A stretch of 64,000 nucleotides of DNA from Herbaspirillum seropedicae (lineage in GTDB: Bacteria > Pseudomonadota > Gammaproteobacteria > Burkholderiales > Burkholderiaceae_D). Location of the stretch: positions 2,271,704-2,335,703 of the forward strand of contig NZ_CP011930.1 in NCBI RefSeq assembly GCF_001040945.1. The letters run 5' to 3'. A program made the translations under genes and the position numbers. The notes beneath the pieces were generated by a model that saw nothing but the letters and a program-made list of their open reading frames with translations, searched no databases and was not told the origin of the DNA. Shown here in pieces: positions 8,109 through 16,967 of the stretch (its first letter is position 1; the number at the start of each line of letters is the position of its first letter).

Positions 8109-8130
8109 ATTGGAATCGATGGTTTCCAAT
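8109..8130. promoter_or_regulatory. TetR operator 2 (upstream of the dehydrogenase)
   Basis: ATTGGAA (8109-8115) and TTCCAAT (8124-8130) around 8 bases, with the same TTGGAA-N8-TTCCAA core as operator 1. It lies between the TetR stop and the dehydrogenase ribosome site. Confidence 0.8.
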
Positions 8131-8183
8131 TTATCCGGATAGGACATGCAATGAATGATTCGACAATCAAAGGAGCTGTGGCT

Positions 8184-9062
8184 ATGAAAATCGCTTTTCT
8201 CGGTCTGGGCACGATGGGCTTCCCCATGGCTGCCAACCTGGTGCGCGCCGGCTATGCCGTGCGCGCCTGGAACCGTTCACCGGCGCCCGTAGAACGGCTG
8301 GCAGCACTGGGAGCGCAGGCCGCCGCCACGCCGGCGGAGGCGGCTGCCGATGCGGATGTGCTCATCTCCATGCTGGCGGACGATGACGCCACCGAGACCA
8401 GCTTGCTGGATGCCGGCGCACTGGCCGCGCTCAGGCCGGGTGCGATCCATGTCAACATGGCAACGATATCGGTTGCGCTGGCGCTACGCCTGGCGGGATT
8501 GCATCAGGCGCGTGGCGTGGCCTATGTCGCCGCGCCGGTGCTGGGGCGGGTGAATGTGGCGGAGGCGGGGCAACTCAATATCCTGGCCGCTGGCGAAGAA
8601 CAGGCGTTGGCGGCGGTCCAGCCCTTGCTGGATGTGCTGGGCCAGAAGACCTGGCGCCTGGGGCGGCAGCCCGAGCAGGCCAATGCTGCCAAGCTGGCCA
8701 TGAACTTCATGATTGCCAGCGCCATCGGCGCCATGAGCGAGGCCGTTGCGCTGGTGCAGGGGTATGGCCTGGACAAGGCGGGATTCATCGAGCTGGCGAC
8801 GTCCACGGCCTTCGCGGCGCCGGTCTACAAGGGGTATGGGCAGGCGATTGCCGATGACCGCTTCGAGCCGGCCGGTTTCAAGCTTGCGCTCGGGCTCAAG
8901 GATGTGCGCCTGGCGCTGGAGGCGGGCGAGCAGGCCCATGTGCCGCTGTCGCTGGCCAGCGCATTGCGCGACCTGCATATCGATGGTCTGGCCCATGGTG
9001 AAGGCCATCTCGACTGGGCGGCGCTCTCGCGCGCTTCGGCGCGCCGGGCTGGCCAGGCCTGA
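8184..9062 (+). CDS. NAD(P)-dependent beta-hydroxyacid dehydrogenase (3-hydroxyisobutyrate dehydrogenase family)
   Basis: A 292-residue cytoplasmic oxidoreductase. The N-terminal Rossmann motif GLGTMG is at residues 7-12 and the family catalytic lysine lies in NAAKLAMNF (Lys170); the C-terminal half is the usual helical domain. Members reduce tartronate semialdehyde, glyoxylate or succinate semialdehyde, or oxidise 3-hydroxyisobutyrate. The substrate cannot be assigned here. ATG 8184 has the ribosome site AAAGGAG at 8169-8175; an upstream in-frame ATG at 8151 does not. It is very probably controlled by the adjacent TetR protein through operator 2. Confidence 0.87.
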   Translation: MKIAFLGLGTMGFPMAANLVRAGYAVRAWNRSPAPVERLAALGAQAAATPAEAAADADVLISMLADDDATETSLLDAGALAALRPGAIHVNMATISVALALRLAGLHQARGVAYVAAPVLGRVNVAEAGQLNILAAGEEQALAAVQPLLDVLGQKTWRLGRQPEQANAAKLAMNFMIASAIGAMSEAVALVQGYGLDKAGFIELATSTAFAAPVYKGYGQAIADDRFEPAGFKLALGLKDVRLALEAGEQAHVPLSLASALRDLHIDGLAHGEGHLDWAALSRASARRAGQA

Positions 9063-9213
9063 GCGGTCCCGGCGTTGTGGGCCGGGTTACACAAACACAC
9101 AATTTCGCGTCTGCCTGCGCTCAAGCCCAGCCGTTATCCGACCACCACGGCCACACGTGGCGTCCGGACATCGGCTCCGGAACATTCCGCCAAACACATC
9201 CAGGAGCGCAAGC

Positions 9214-9438
9214 ATGAAATCCCTATTACTGATCCCGGCACTGGCCGCCACCTTCGCCTTGGGCGGATGCGTGGTGACGCCGCCTGCAGTCCATCCTGCC
9301 TATGTCGCGCCGCCAGGCGTGGTGTATGTCGAGCCTACCTACGCGTCACCCGGGCCGGGCTGGGTCTGGGAATATCACTCCTACTATGGCTGGGGCTGGC
9401 ACCATCCGCACTATGGCTGGCACCGTGGCTGGCGCTGA
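9214..9438 (+). CDS. Small aromatic/His-rich lipoprotein
   Basis: A 74-residue predicted lipoprotein with lipobox LGGC and Cys19. The mature part is rich in Tyr, Trp, His and Gly, ending in the repeated pattern YYGWGWHHPHYGWHRGWR. Ribosome site CAGGAGCGCAAGC precedes the ATG. It resembles the 4817-5056 lipoprotein in size, signal, Cys position and Trp/Arg tail. The His/Trp-rich tail could bind metal or peptidoglycan, but this is guesswork. A strong terminator follows. Confidence 0.8.
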   Translation: MKSLLLIPALAATFALGGCVVTPPAVHPAYVAPPGVVYVEPTYASPGPGWVWEYHSYYGWGWHHPHYGWHRGWR

Positions 9439-9460
9439 GCCCTGATGGCAGCGTGATGTG

Positions 9461-9497
9461 AAAAAAGCAGCAGGCATACGGCCTGCTGCTTTTTTTT
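9461..9497. terminator. Bidirectional terminator between lipoprotein and dmeF
   Basis: AAAAAAGCAGCAGGC and GCCTGCTGCTTTTTTTT pair around a short loop, with an A-run on one side and a T-run on the other, so it can serve the rightward lipoprotein gene and the leftward dmeF gene. Confidence 0.9.
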
Positions 9498-9515
9498 GTC
9501 AGCGTGGGCAGTTGG

Positions 9516-10505
9516 TCAGGCCGGCAGTCGCCGGTATTCGAGGCTCAGATGCTGCAATTGCTCCAGGGCGGCGAGCTTTTGCCGCAAGGGCGTTTCTTCC
9601 TGCTCTGCCGGGCCGGACAGGCTGACAATGGCTGCGCGCGCGGTCGGGCCGATGCGCCAGACATGCAAGTCGTCGATCTGCACCGGCTCGTCGGCCAGCG
9701 CCTGGCGGATGCGGGTTGCCACCTGTTCATCGGTCACGTCCAGCAACACGGTCGCACTGGCGCGCAGCAGGCTGTACGACCAGCGTGCGATCACCACCGC
9801 GCCGACCACGCCCATGGCCGGATCCAGCCAGGTCCAGCCGAGGTAGAGACCGGCCAGCAGGGCGGCGATGGCCAGCACCGAGGTCAGCGCGTCGGCCACC
9901 ACATGCAGGTAGGCTGAGCGCAGGTTGTTGTCGTGGGCATGGGCATGGTGATGAGGGGGATGGTCCTTGCCGTGTCCGTGATCGGAGTGATGGGTGTGAT
10001 GGGTGTGATGGGCGTGGTGCGCATGAGCATCATGATGGGCGTGATCATGGTGATGTCCTTCCATCAGCAGCAGTGCGCTGGCAATGTTGACCATCAGGCC
10101 GATCACCGCGATCACGATGGCTTCGCCGAACTCTACCGGGCTGGGGCTGGCCAGCCGCCATAGCGATCCGCCGCCGATGCCAATGGCGATCACCGCCAGC
10201 ACCAGCGCCGAAGCGAAGCCGGCCAGGTCGCCCACCTTGCCTGTGCCGAAGCTGAAACGCTGGTCGTGCGCGTGTCGGCGTGCAAATACATAGGCGCCGG
10301 CTGCGATGGCCAGTGCGCCGGTGTGGGTGGCCATATGGAAGCCGTCGGCCAGCAGGGCCATGGAGCCGGTCAGGTAGCCGGCTGCGATCTCGGCCACCAT
10401 CATCACCGCCGTCAGGACGACCACCCACAGCGTGCGCCGGGTGTTGCGGTCGTGATTGGCGCCCAGGTAGACATGCTCATGGCGGAAGGGGGAGGTGCTT
10501 TGCAT
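9516..10505 (-). CDS. dmeF: DmeF-type cobalt/nickel exporter (cation diffusion facilitator)
   Basis: A 329-residue inner-membrane antiporter that exports divalent metal, probably Co(II)/Ni(II), against protons. There are six predicted membrane segments; the CDF signature is around GYLTGSMALLADGFHMATHT (HxxxD-type metal site) and is repeated in VVADALTSVLA. Between segments 4 and 5 lies a long loop of more than 20 histidines with interspersed Asp, characteristic of DmeF. ATG 10505 is set by AAAGGAACGCCC; the open frame runs further upstream but would overlap dmeR. It follows dmeR by 11 bases in one operon. Confidence 0.9.
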   Translation of the reverse strand: MQSTSPFRHEHVYLGANHDRNTRRTLWVVVLTAVMMVAEIAAGYLTGSMALLADGFHMATHTGALAIAAGAYVFARRHAHDQRFSFGTGKVGDLAGFASALVLAVIAIGIGGGSLWRLASPSPVEFGEAIVIAVIGLMVNIASALLLMEGHHHDHAHHDAHAHHAHHTHHTHHSDHGHGKDHPPHHHAHAHDNNLRSAYLHVVADALTSVLAIAALLAGLYLGWTWLDPAMGVVGAVVIARWSYSLLRASATVLLDVTDEQVATRIRQALADEPVQIDDLHVWRIGPTARAAIVSLSGPAEQEETPLRQKLAALEQLQHLSLEYRRLPA

Positions 10506-10516
10506 GGGCGTTCCTT

Positions 10517-10792
10517 TCATTTGGCGTAGCGGCGAATCGCTTCCAGGACTTCTTCCAGTCCCTGGCTGCGTTCGGCGTCGGTCAGGCCGGGGCGGGCCAC
10601 ATGTTCGCGTGCGTGGGCTTCGATGAGTTCGTCCATCAGGCCGTGCACCGCGCCCCGGATGGCGGCGGCGAGGTGCAAGGTCTTGGCGCAGTCGGTTTCG
10701 CCCTCCAGGGCGCGTTCCAGCGCCTGGACCTGCCCGCCGATGCGGCGGACGCGCTTGAGCAGGGCATCCTTGTCCTGCGTCAGGTGTGCCAT
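10517..10792 (-). CDS. dmeR: DmeR/RcnR-type nickel/cobalt-responsive repressor
   Basis: A 91-residue member of the CsoR/RcnR family of four-helix repressors. All four nickel/cobalt ligands of RcnR are present at the same numbering: His3, Cys35, His60 and His64. This both supports Ni/Co sensing (rather than copper) and fixes the ATG at 10792. Metal binding would release it from the G/C-tract operator that lies directly before its own start. It is co-transcribed with dmeF. No formaldehyde gene, the usual partner of FrmR relatives, is present. Confidence 0.92.
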   Translation of the reverse strand: MAHLTQDKDALLKRVRRIGGQVQALERALEGETDCAKTLHLAAAIRGAVHGLMDELIEAHAREHVARPGLTDAERSQGLEEVLEAIRRYAK

Positions 10793-10811
10793 ACCATACC
10801 CCCCTATCGTA
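10792..10811. promoter_or_regulatory. DmeR operator
   Basis: TACCATA-CCCCCC-TATCGTA: near-perfect inverted 7-base arms around a C6 tract, the layout known for RcnR/DmeR operators. It abuts and by one base overlaps the dmeR start codon. On the coding strand the G6 tract, about six bases before ATG, may also serve as the ribosome site. Confidence 0.85.
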
Positions 10812-11000
10812 TAAAGCCTGGATTGTATCAGGCATGGCGACAAGTGTGGCTGGGCTGTCAGGGAATGGGGAAAGTGCTGACCAATTCAGCTACGCGTAAG
10901 CTAGGCGCTATAGCCTCGGGACAATGCGGCGTTTCTCGTCCGCAACCATACCTGCCCGGGAGCAGGTAAAAACAAGCGGGAAATCCGCAGGGAGACAGCG

Positions 11001-12662
11001 ATGGCAGTAACGAGGGCAGCCGGCGCGACCGGCAAGCTGATGCAATGTGTCCGTGCCGTGGGGCCTTGGCTGGCCGGCCTGTTGGTGGGCAGCCTGGCGG
11101 GGCTGGCGCTGGATGCGCTTGGGGCGGGACAGTGGCTGCCTGGCCCCGTGATCCACGCTCTGGGCGTGCTGCTGGGGATGGCGGTGTTCGCGCCTTTGCG
11201 CCAGCGCAGCCAGCCGCAGGGCAATCAACTGGTCGACCGGATCAGTGGCGAGATCGATCACATCATGATCGGGGCCGCCGAGACTTCCTTCTTCGTCGAC
11301 ACCATCAAGACCAAGCTCAGCAAGGATGTGGACGCGGCCAATCGCATCGCCGCCAGCGCCGAACAGAACGCGGCGACCACGCAGCAGATTGCCGCCAATG
11401 CCGAGCGCGCCTCCTCCATCGCCTCTGAAGTGCGCACCGAGAGCGTGAGCGGACGTTCCGAGGTGGACCGCGGCTTGCAGCAGATCGGCCAGGCCCGGAC
11501 CGATGCCTTGTCGGCGTCGTCGATGATGGCGCAGTTGCAGGAGAAATCGCGCCGCATCCATGGCATCACCGAGGTGATCAGCGAGATCGCCGCGCGCACC
11601 AACCTGCTGGCGCTCAACGCCGCCATTGAAGCGGCCCGCGCTGGTGAGCAAGGGCGCGGATTTGCCGTGGTGGCGGGGGAAGTGCGCCAGTTGGCCCAGC
11701 GCACCAAGGAGGCCACCGATGATATCGGCACGATGGTGCGCGCCATTACCGAAGAGGCTGAACGGGCCGCCAGCGGCATGAATTCCCTCAGCAGCCGGGT
11801 GCTGGAAGCGGCCCAGAACGTGGAGAAGGTGCATGGGCTGTTGAACAGCATCGAGCGTTCGGCCAGCCAGTCCCAGGAGCAGATCGAGGAAATCGCGGTG
11901 GCGTCCCGCGAGCATGTGCAGACCACCCAGGAAATCGCCGACGCCATCACCGACATCCGCAACGGCATGCTGCAGACCGATACCGAATTGCCGCGCGTGG
12001 CGGCTTCGGCCATGCAGCTCTCGGAGCGCGCCGAGGCAGTCTTCGAGGCCATCGTCGAGGGCGGCGCACGCGGCGGCCACGATGACATCCGCATTGCCGC
12101 CGCCGACGCTGCGGCAGCGGTGGGCAAGCTGTTCGAGGAATCGATCCGGGCCGGGGTCATCACCGAGGCGGCGCTGTTCGACCGCCACTACAAGCCCATT
12201 CCCAACACCTCGCCGCAAAAGCATTCCAGTCAGTTCGACGCCTTCACCGACCGCGTGCTGCCAGCCATCCAGGAGGCGCTGCTGGAGCGCATGCCGCAAC
12301 TGGCCTATGCCGGGGCGGTGGACAACAATGGCTATTTCCCCACCCACAACAAGAAATTCTCCCAGCCGCTCACCGGTAACTACGACGTGGACCTGGTCAA
12401 CAACCGCACCAAGCGCATCTTCAGTGATCGCACCGGCAAGCGTTGCGGCTCCAATACCAAGCCCTTCCTGTTGCAAACTTATAAACGCGATACCGGCGAG
12501 GTGATGCACGACCTGTCGGTGCCTATTCATGTGCACGGCAAGCACTGGGGCGGCTTCCGGGTCGGTTACCGCTCCAGCCACGCGCCTGCGCCTGCGGTGG
12601 CGACGACGCCCGCGCCGGTCCCGTCGCCAGCGAAAGTATCGGTGAGAATTGCCAGGGGATGA
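11001..12662 (+). CDS. Methyl-accepting chemotaxis protein with C-terminal sensor-like domain
   Basis: A 553-residue receptor. Two closely spaced hydrophobic segments (about residues 20-38 and 46-65) come first with no periplasmic domain between them. The conserved signalling tip ([17 protein letters not shown], about residues 199-215) follows, then a helical arm, and finally about 150 residues that include [35 protein letters not shown] and [13 protein letters not shown]. That tail pattern recurs at the C-terminus of other proteobacterial receptors and looks like a Cache/PAS-type ligand domain, here predicted cytoplasmic. There is no CheR-docking pentapeptide. ATG 11001 has AGGGAGACAGCG. It opens the chemotaxis run. 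Confidence 0.88.
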   Translation: MAVTRAAGATGKLMQCVRAVGPWLAGLLVGSLAGLALDALGAGQWLPGPVIHALGVLLGMAVFAPLRQRSQPQGNQLVDRISGEIDHIMIGAAETSFFVDTIKTKLSKDVDAANRIAASAEQNAATTQQIAANAERASSIASEVRTESVSGRSEVDRGLQQIGQARTDALSASSMMAQLQEKSRRIHGITEVISEIAARTNLLALNAAIEAARAGEQGRGFAVVAGEVRQLAQRTKEATDDIGTMVRAITEEAERAASGMNSLSSRVLEAAQNVEKVHGLLNSIERSASQSQEQIEEIAVASREHVQTTQEIADAITDIRNGMLQTDTELPRVAASAMQLSERAEAVFEAIVEGGARGGHDDIRIAAADAAAAVGKLFEESIRAGVITEAALFDRHYKPIPNTSPQKHSSQFDAFTDRVLPAIQEALLERMPQLAYAGAVDNNGYFPTHNKKFSQPLTGNYDVDLVNNRTKRIFSDRTGKRCGSNTKPFLLQTYKRDTGEVMHDLSVPIHVHGKHWGGFRVGYRSSHAPAPAVATTPAPVPSPAKVSVRIARG

Positions 12663-12857
12663 GAGTCCCATGCACGGCTTGGGGAAATTGACTTGCCGCA
12701 ATAGCGGGAGAAAACCATTTCATTTCCGAGGTTGATTTGCTTGACCCGGCTAGACGCCTGATAGATTATTCGACAAGGGGACGCCTGCCCATGCGGGGCG
12801 GCGAGTAACAGCAAGCGGCGCGCATTTCGAGCGCGTTGCGCCAGGGAAGGAAAGATA

Positions 12858-13730
12858 GTGAAGCCTACGGTGCCAAGCAAGGGCGAATCATCCGGCAAGG
12901 AATTCGATTTCAACAGCCGTGATTTCGAACGCGTGCGTGGCCTGATCTACCAGCGGGCCGGCATCGCGCTGGCCGACAGCAAGCAGGAAATGGTTTACAG
13001 CCGCCTGGCGCGCCGCCTGCGCGCCACCGGCATCACCTCCTTCCAGCAATACCTGGACATGCTCGAACGCACCCACGACTCCGAGGAGTGGGAAGCCTTC
13101 ACCAACGCCCTGACGACCAACCTGACCTCGTTCTTCCGCGAGGCGCATCATTTCCCCATCCTGGCCGATTTCCTCAAGACCTTGAAGGAGCCGGCCACCA
13201 TCTGGTGCTCGGCGGCCTCCACCGGGGAAGAGCCCTACACCATCGCCATGACGGCCTGTGAAGCCTATGGCTCGCTCACGCCCCCGGTACAGATCGTGGC
13301 CACCGACATCGATACCAATGTGCTGGCCACCGGTTCCAATGGCGTCTATCCGATGGAGCGCATCGAGAAGATGTCGCCGGAGCGGGTCAAGAAGTTTTTC
13401 CTGCGCGGCAAGGGCAGTCATGAGGGCTACGTGCGCGTGCGCCCGGAACTGCGCAAGCTGATCACCTTCAAGCAGCTCAACCTGCTGGCCGATGGCTGGC
13501 CATTGAGCGGGCAGTTCGACGTGATCTTCTGCCGCAACGTGATGATCTATTTCGATAAACCTACCCAGAGCAAGATCCTGTCCCGATTCGTGCCATTGAT
13601 GAAGCCTCATGCCTTGCTGTTCGCCGGCCATTCGGAGAACTTCCTGTATGTCTCCGACGCCCTCAAGCTCAAGGGCAAGACGGTCTATGAACTCAACGCC
13701 ACGCAGCGCGGCGCAAGGACCAAGCCATGA
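12858..13730 (+). CDS. cheR: Chemotaxis protein methyltransferase CheR
   Basis: Methylates glutamates of chemoreceptors using S-adenosylmethionine, the adaptation step opposed by CheB. The N-terminal helical domain (about residues 15-85) is followed by the methyltransferase domain with the SAM-binding [15 protein letters not shown] and the [10 protein letters not shown] motif. At 290 residues the length is normal. The start is GTG 12858, set by GGAAGGAAAGATA. The gene overlaps cheD by ATGA, and its 195-base upstream gap to the receptor gene holds no gene. Confidence 0.95.
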   Translation: MKPTVPSKGESSGKEFDFNSRDFERVRGLIYQRAGIALADSKQEMVYSRLARRLRATGITSFQQYLDMLERTHDSEEWEAFTNALTTNLTSFFREAHHFPILADFLKTLKEPATIWCSAASTGEEPYTIAMTACEAYGSLTPPVQIVATDIDTNVLATGSNGVYPMERIEKMSPERVKKFFLRGKGSHEGYVRVRPELRKLITFKQLNLLADGWPLSGQFDVIFCRNVMIYFDKPTQSKILSRFVPLMKPHALLFAGHSENFLYVSDALKLKGKTVYELNATQRGARTKP

Positions 13731-14332
13731 GCCAGGCCTCGGAGCAGATTGCCTCCAATCTCTACTACGACCGCACCTTCGACTGCGACGCTGCCAAGAT
13801 CCTGCCGGGGGAGTATTACTTCACCACCAAGGACATGATGATCGTCACCGTGCTGGGCTCCTGTGTCTCGGCCTGTATCCGTGACCGCGTCTCCGGCATC
13901 GGCGGGATGAACCACTTCATGCTGCCCGATGGCGGCGGCGATGACGGCAGCCCCGTATCGGCCTCGGCGCGCTATGGCACCTATGCGATGGAAGTGCTGA
14001 TCAACGACGTGCTCAAGTCCGGTGCGCGGCGCGAGAATCTGGAGGCCAAGGTCTTTGGCGGCGGCAACGTGCTGCGCGGGTTCTCGGCCATCAACGTGGG
14101 CGAGCGCAACGCCGAGTTCGTGCGCCGCTACCTGAAGGCGGAAAACATCCGCGTGGTGGCCGAGGATCTCAACGACATCTATCCGCGCAAGGTGTATTTC
14201 TTCCCCCGTACCGGCAAGGTGCTGGTGAAGAAGCTCAAGCAGATGCACAACAACACGCTGGTGGATCGTGAAAAAGCCTACGCCAGCAAGCTGGTCACCA
14301 AGCCAGTGGGCGGCGAGGTGGATCTGTTCTGA
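13727..14332 (+). CDS. cheD: Chemoreceptor glutamine deamidase CheD
   Basis: Deamidates specific receptor glutamines to glutamates, creating methylation sites for CheR. The catalytic Cys lies in [14 protein letters not shown] and the His in GGMNHFMLP; the Thr region follows. The 201-residue length is at the long end for the family. Start ATG overlaps the cheR stop, so translation is coupled. Confidence 0.94.
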   Translation: MSQASEQIASNLYYDRTFDCDAAKILPGEYYFTTKDMMIVTVLGSCVSACIRDRVSGIGGMNHFMLPDGGGDDGSPVSASARYGTYAMEVLINDVLKSGARRENLEAKVFGGGNVLRGFSAINVGERNAEFVRRYLKAENIRVVAEDLNDIYPRKVYFFPRTGKVLVKKLKQMHNNTLVDREKAYASKLVTKPVGGEVDLF

Positions 14333-14392
14333 GGCAGTGGCGCAGGACGGGCAGGGGTTGCAGGCCTATACCGATATTTGAGTGATTGAGTG

Positions 14393-15472
14393 ATGAAAAT
14401 TAAAGTTCTTATCGTTGACGACTCGGCGCTGATCCGCAGCGTCATGCGCGAAATCATCGGCAGCCAGCCGGACATGGAAGTGGTCGGCGTAGCGCCGGAC
14501 CCCATCATTGCGCGCGAGCTGATCAAGCAGACCAATCCCGACGTGCTCACGCTGGACGTGGAAATGCCGCGCATGGATGGCCTGGACTTCCTGGAAAAGC
14601 TGATGCGCCTGCGCCCCATGCCGGTGGTGATGGTGTCCTCGCTGACCGAGCGCGGTTCGGAAATCACCTTGCGCGCGCTGGAGCTGGGTGCGATCGACTT
14701 CGTCACCAAGCCCAAGATCTCCATCCAGAGCGGCATGCAGGAATACGCCGACATGATCGCCGACAAGATCCGCGCAGCCGCCAAGGCCCGCGTGCGCGCC
14801 CGTCCGGCGCGCAGCGCCGAGCAGGCCGCCGGGGGCGGTAGCGAAGCCTTGCCGCAGATCCGCAACCCCCTCACCAGTAGTGAAAAGCTGATCATCATCG
14901 GCGCCTCCACAGGCGGTACCGAAGCGATCAAGGAATTCCTCATCCGCATGCCATCGGATTGCCCCGGCATCCTGATCACCCAGCACATGCCCGAGGGCTT
15001 CACCCGTTCCTTCGCCCAGCGCCTGAACAACCTGTGCAAGATCTCGGTGGTGGAATCGGCCGGCAATGAACGGGTGCTGCCGGGTCACGCCTATATCGCG
15101 CCTGGCCATTCGCACCTGAAGCTGGTGCGCAGCGGCGCCAACTACATGACCCAGCTGGACCAGGGTCCGCCGGTGAACCGCCATCGTCCCTCGGTGGATG
15201 TGCTGTTCCAGTCGGCGGCGACCTGCGCCGGCAAGAACGCCGTGGGCGTGATCCTGACCGGCATGGGCAAGGATGGCGCGCAGGGCATGCTGGAAATGCG
15301 CAATGCCGGCGCCTACAATTTTGCCCAGGACGAGGCTTCCTGCGTGGTCTTCGGGATGCCGCGCGAAGCCATCGCCGTGGGTGCGGCCCACGAAGTGCTG
15401 GCCCTGCAGGCCATGCCGGGCCGGGTGCTGGCGTGGCTGGCGGAACACGGAAGCCGGGCGCTGCGGGTCTGA
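14393..15472 (+). CDS. cheB: Protein-glutamate methylesterase CheB
   Basis: Removes methyl groups from receptors when phosphorylated by CheA. The N-terminal receiver domain has Asp9/Asp10 and the phospho-acceptor Asp55 ([11 protein letters not shown]). The C-terminal esterase has the triad Ser172 (GASTGG), His198 (QHMPEG) and Asp294 (GMGKDGAQG). It is 359 residues long. I use ATG 14393 rather than the GTG one codon earlier. No strong ribosome site is visible, so coupling from cheD is plausible. Confidence 0.95.
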   Translation: MKIKVLIVDDSALIRSVMREIIGSQPDMEVVGVAPDPIIARELIKQTNPDVLTLDVEMPRMDGLDFLEKLMRLRPMPVVMVSSLTERGSEITLRALELGAIDFVTKPKISIQSGMQEYADMIADKIRAAAKARVRARPARSAEQAAGGGSEALPQIRNPLTSSEKLIIIGASTGGTEAIKEFLIRMPSDCPGILITQHMPEGFTRSFAQRLNNLCKISVVESAGNERVLPGHAYIAPGHSHLKLVRSGANYMTQLDQGPPVNRHRPSVDVLFQSAATCAGKNAVGVILTGMGKDGAQGMLEMRNAGAYNFAQDEASCVVFGMPREAIAVGAAHEVLALQAMPGRVLAWLAEHGSRALRV

Positions 15473-15584
15473 AACACGACTGCCGCGCGCATTGTGCTGC
15501 CTTTTTTGGATTTGCTGCACTACAATGCCGTGGCAACCGAGAGGGAAGCGAGCGCCAGGGCGCTTGCCCATAACAGGTGGCGGC

Positions 15585-15612
15585 TCAAGTTCGTATCCGG
15601 GCTTGCCGTTAA
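15585..15612 (+). promoter_or_regulatory. Candidate sigma28-like promoter before cheY
   Basis: TCAAGTTC (15585-15592) and GCCGTTAA (15605-15612) match six and seven of eight positions of the sigma28 elements, but the spacer is 12 rather than 11 bases. It lies in the 170-base gap between cheB and cheY, 34 bases before the start codon. Confidence 0.35.
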
Positions 15613-15645
15613 CCAAGAATTCAATTGAATAGATGGAGTCTTAGC

Positions 15646-16041
15646 ATGTCGGGTCCCAATACCAAGTTCTTAGTCGTCGATGATTTCTCGACCATGCGCC
15701 GCATCGTGCGCAACCTGCTCAAGGAATTGGGCTACACCAACGTCGATGAGGCTGAAGACGGCGTGCAGGCGCTGCAGAAGCTGCGCAGCGACCAGTTCGA
15801 CTTCGTGGTCTCCGACTGGAACATGCCCAACATGGACGGCCTGACCATGCTGCAGGAAATCCGCAAGGATCCGGCGCTGTCCAAGCTGCCGGTGCTGATG
15901 GTGACGGCCGAAGCCAAGAAGGAAAACATCGTCGCCGCCGCCCAGGCCGGCGCCAACGGCTACGTGGTCAAGCCTTTCACCGCCGCCACGCTGGATGAAA
16001 AGCTGGGCAAGATCTTCGAGAAGATGGCAGCAGGTGGCTGA
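15646..16041 (+). CDS. cheY: Chemotaxis response regulator CheY
   Basis: A 131-residue single-domain receiver that, when phosphorylated, binds FliM/FliN and changes motor rotation. It carries Asp12/Asp13, the phospho-acceptor Asp57 ([12 protein letters not shown]), the switch Thr (MVTAEA) and Lys (VVKPF). ATG 15646 is preferred with GGAG nine bases before; an in-frame ATG at 15625 lacks a site. Its end overlaps cheZ. Confidence 0.95.
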   Translation: MSGPNTKFLVVDDFSTMRRIVRNLLKELGYTNVDEAEDGVQALQKLRSDQFDFVVSDWNMPNMDGLTMLQEIRKDPALSKLPVLMVTAEAKKENIVAAAQAGANGYVVKPFTAATLDEKLGKIFEKMAAGG

Positions 16042-16693
16042 CGTGGACAACGGCGTCAATCCCGTCCGCAACCCGGCGGCCGAAGGCGCCGGGGTCAGCG
16101 AAGAGGTGCTGGTCCGCATCGGGCACATGACCCGCAACCTGCACGACAGCCTGCGCGGCCTGGGTTTCGACCGCCTGCTTGAAAAGGCCGCCAGCGACAT
16201 GCCGGATGCGCGCGACCGCCTCGAGTACGTGGCGCGCATGACCGAGCAGGCCGCCCAGCGTGTGCTCAACGCCACCGAGCTGGCCAGCCCCTTGCAGGAT
16301 CGCATCAGCGAGGGCGCCACCGACCTCAAGGCGCAGTGGGACGCCGCCACCGCCGGCAGCTTCTCCGAGGCCCACTGCCGCGAACTGGCCGCCCGCACCT
16401 CCAGCTTCCTGGCCCAGGCCAGTGAAGACAGCAGCGTGACCAAGCAGCAACTGCTGGACATCATGATGGCCCAGGACTTCCAGGACCTGACCGGCCAGGT
16501 CATCAAGCGCGTGACCAAGCTGGCGCATGACCTGGAATCGCAACTGGTGCAACTGCTGGTGGACTATGCGCCATCGGAAGCCAAGCGCGAGGATACGGGC
16601 CTGCTCAACGGTCCGCAGATCGATCCGACCGGCAAGGACGTGATCGCCAACCAGGGGCAGGTCGATGACCTGCTGGAGAGCCTGGGTTTCTGA
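16034..16693 (+). CDS. cheZ: CheY-P phosphatase CheZ
   Basis: Dephosphorylates CheY-P in the cytoplasm. It carries the catalytic-Gln motif [11 protein letters not shown] and the C-terminal CheY-tethering peptide [11 protein letters not shown], both as in enterobacterial CheZ. It is 219 residues from GTG 16034, which overlaps the end of cheY by eight bases; a second GTG at 16043 would give a slightly shorter form. CheZ closes the chemotaxis run before flhB. Confidence 0.93.
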   Translation: MADVDNGVNPVRNPAAEGAGVSEEVLVRIGHMTRNLHDSLRGLGFDRLLEKAASDMPDARDRLEYVARMTEQAAQRVLNATELASPLQDRISEGATDLKAQWDAATAGSFSEAHCRELAARTSSFLAQASEDSSVTKQQLLDIMMAQDFQDLTGQVIKRVTKLAHDLESQLVQLLVDYAPSEAKREDTGLLNGPQIDPTGKDVIANQGQVDDLLESLGF

Positions 16694-16703
16694 GTTCTCT
16701 GCC

Positions 16704-16745
16704 GGATGGGGTGTTGTTGTCAAGGCAATTCCCCATCCTTTGTTG
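16704..16745 (+). terminator. Possible terminator after cheZ
   Basis: GGATGGGG (16704-16711) and CCCCATCC (16731-16738) pair around a 19-base loop, followed by a short TTTGTTG. The large loop and weak T-run make it a modest candidate. The rest of the gap to flhB (to 16967) shows nothing I can name. Confidence 0.4.
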
Positions 16746-16967
16746 TGCTGGCAACACATTCCTCCCTGATGATCCCGTTCCGAGACGACGCGTACTGCCA
16801 CAGGCAGAGCCTTGCGTTTTTGCCTAGTCCGAAATGGGGGACCTTTCCGCCCTTATTCCCCTGATGCCCGCGCGGGCTGCTCGCCAATAATCCTACCCTA
16901 TTGTTCGATAAATCCGTCCAGCGCACGCGACGCCGGGCGGGCAGCAGTTTAGCAGGGGGTGCGGCGC

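Noticed and set aside
9516..10835. A 439-codon frame that would extend dmeF through dmeR
   Set aside because: The extension is only an open frame overlapping dmeR in another phase; DmeF starts at 10505 with AAAGGAACGCCC.
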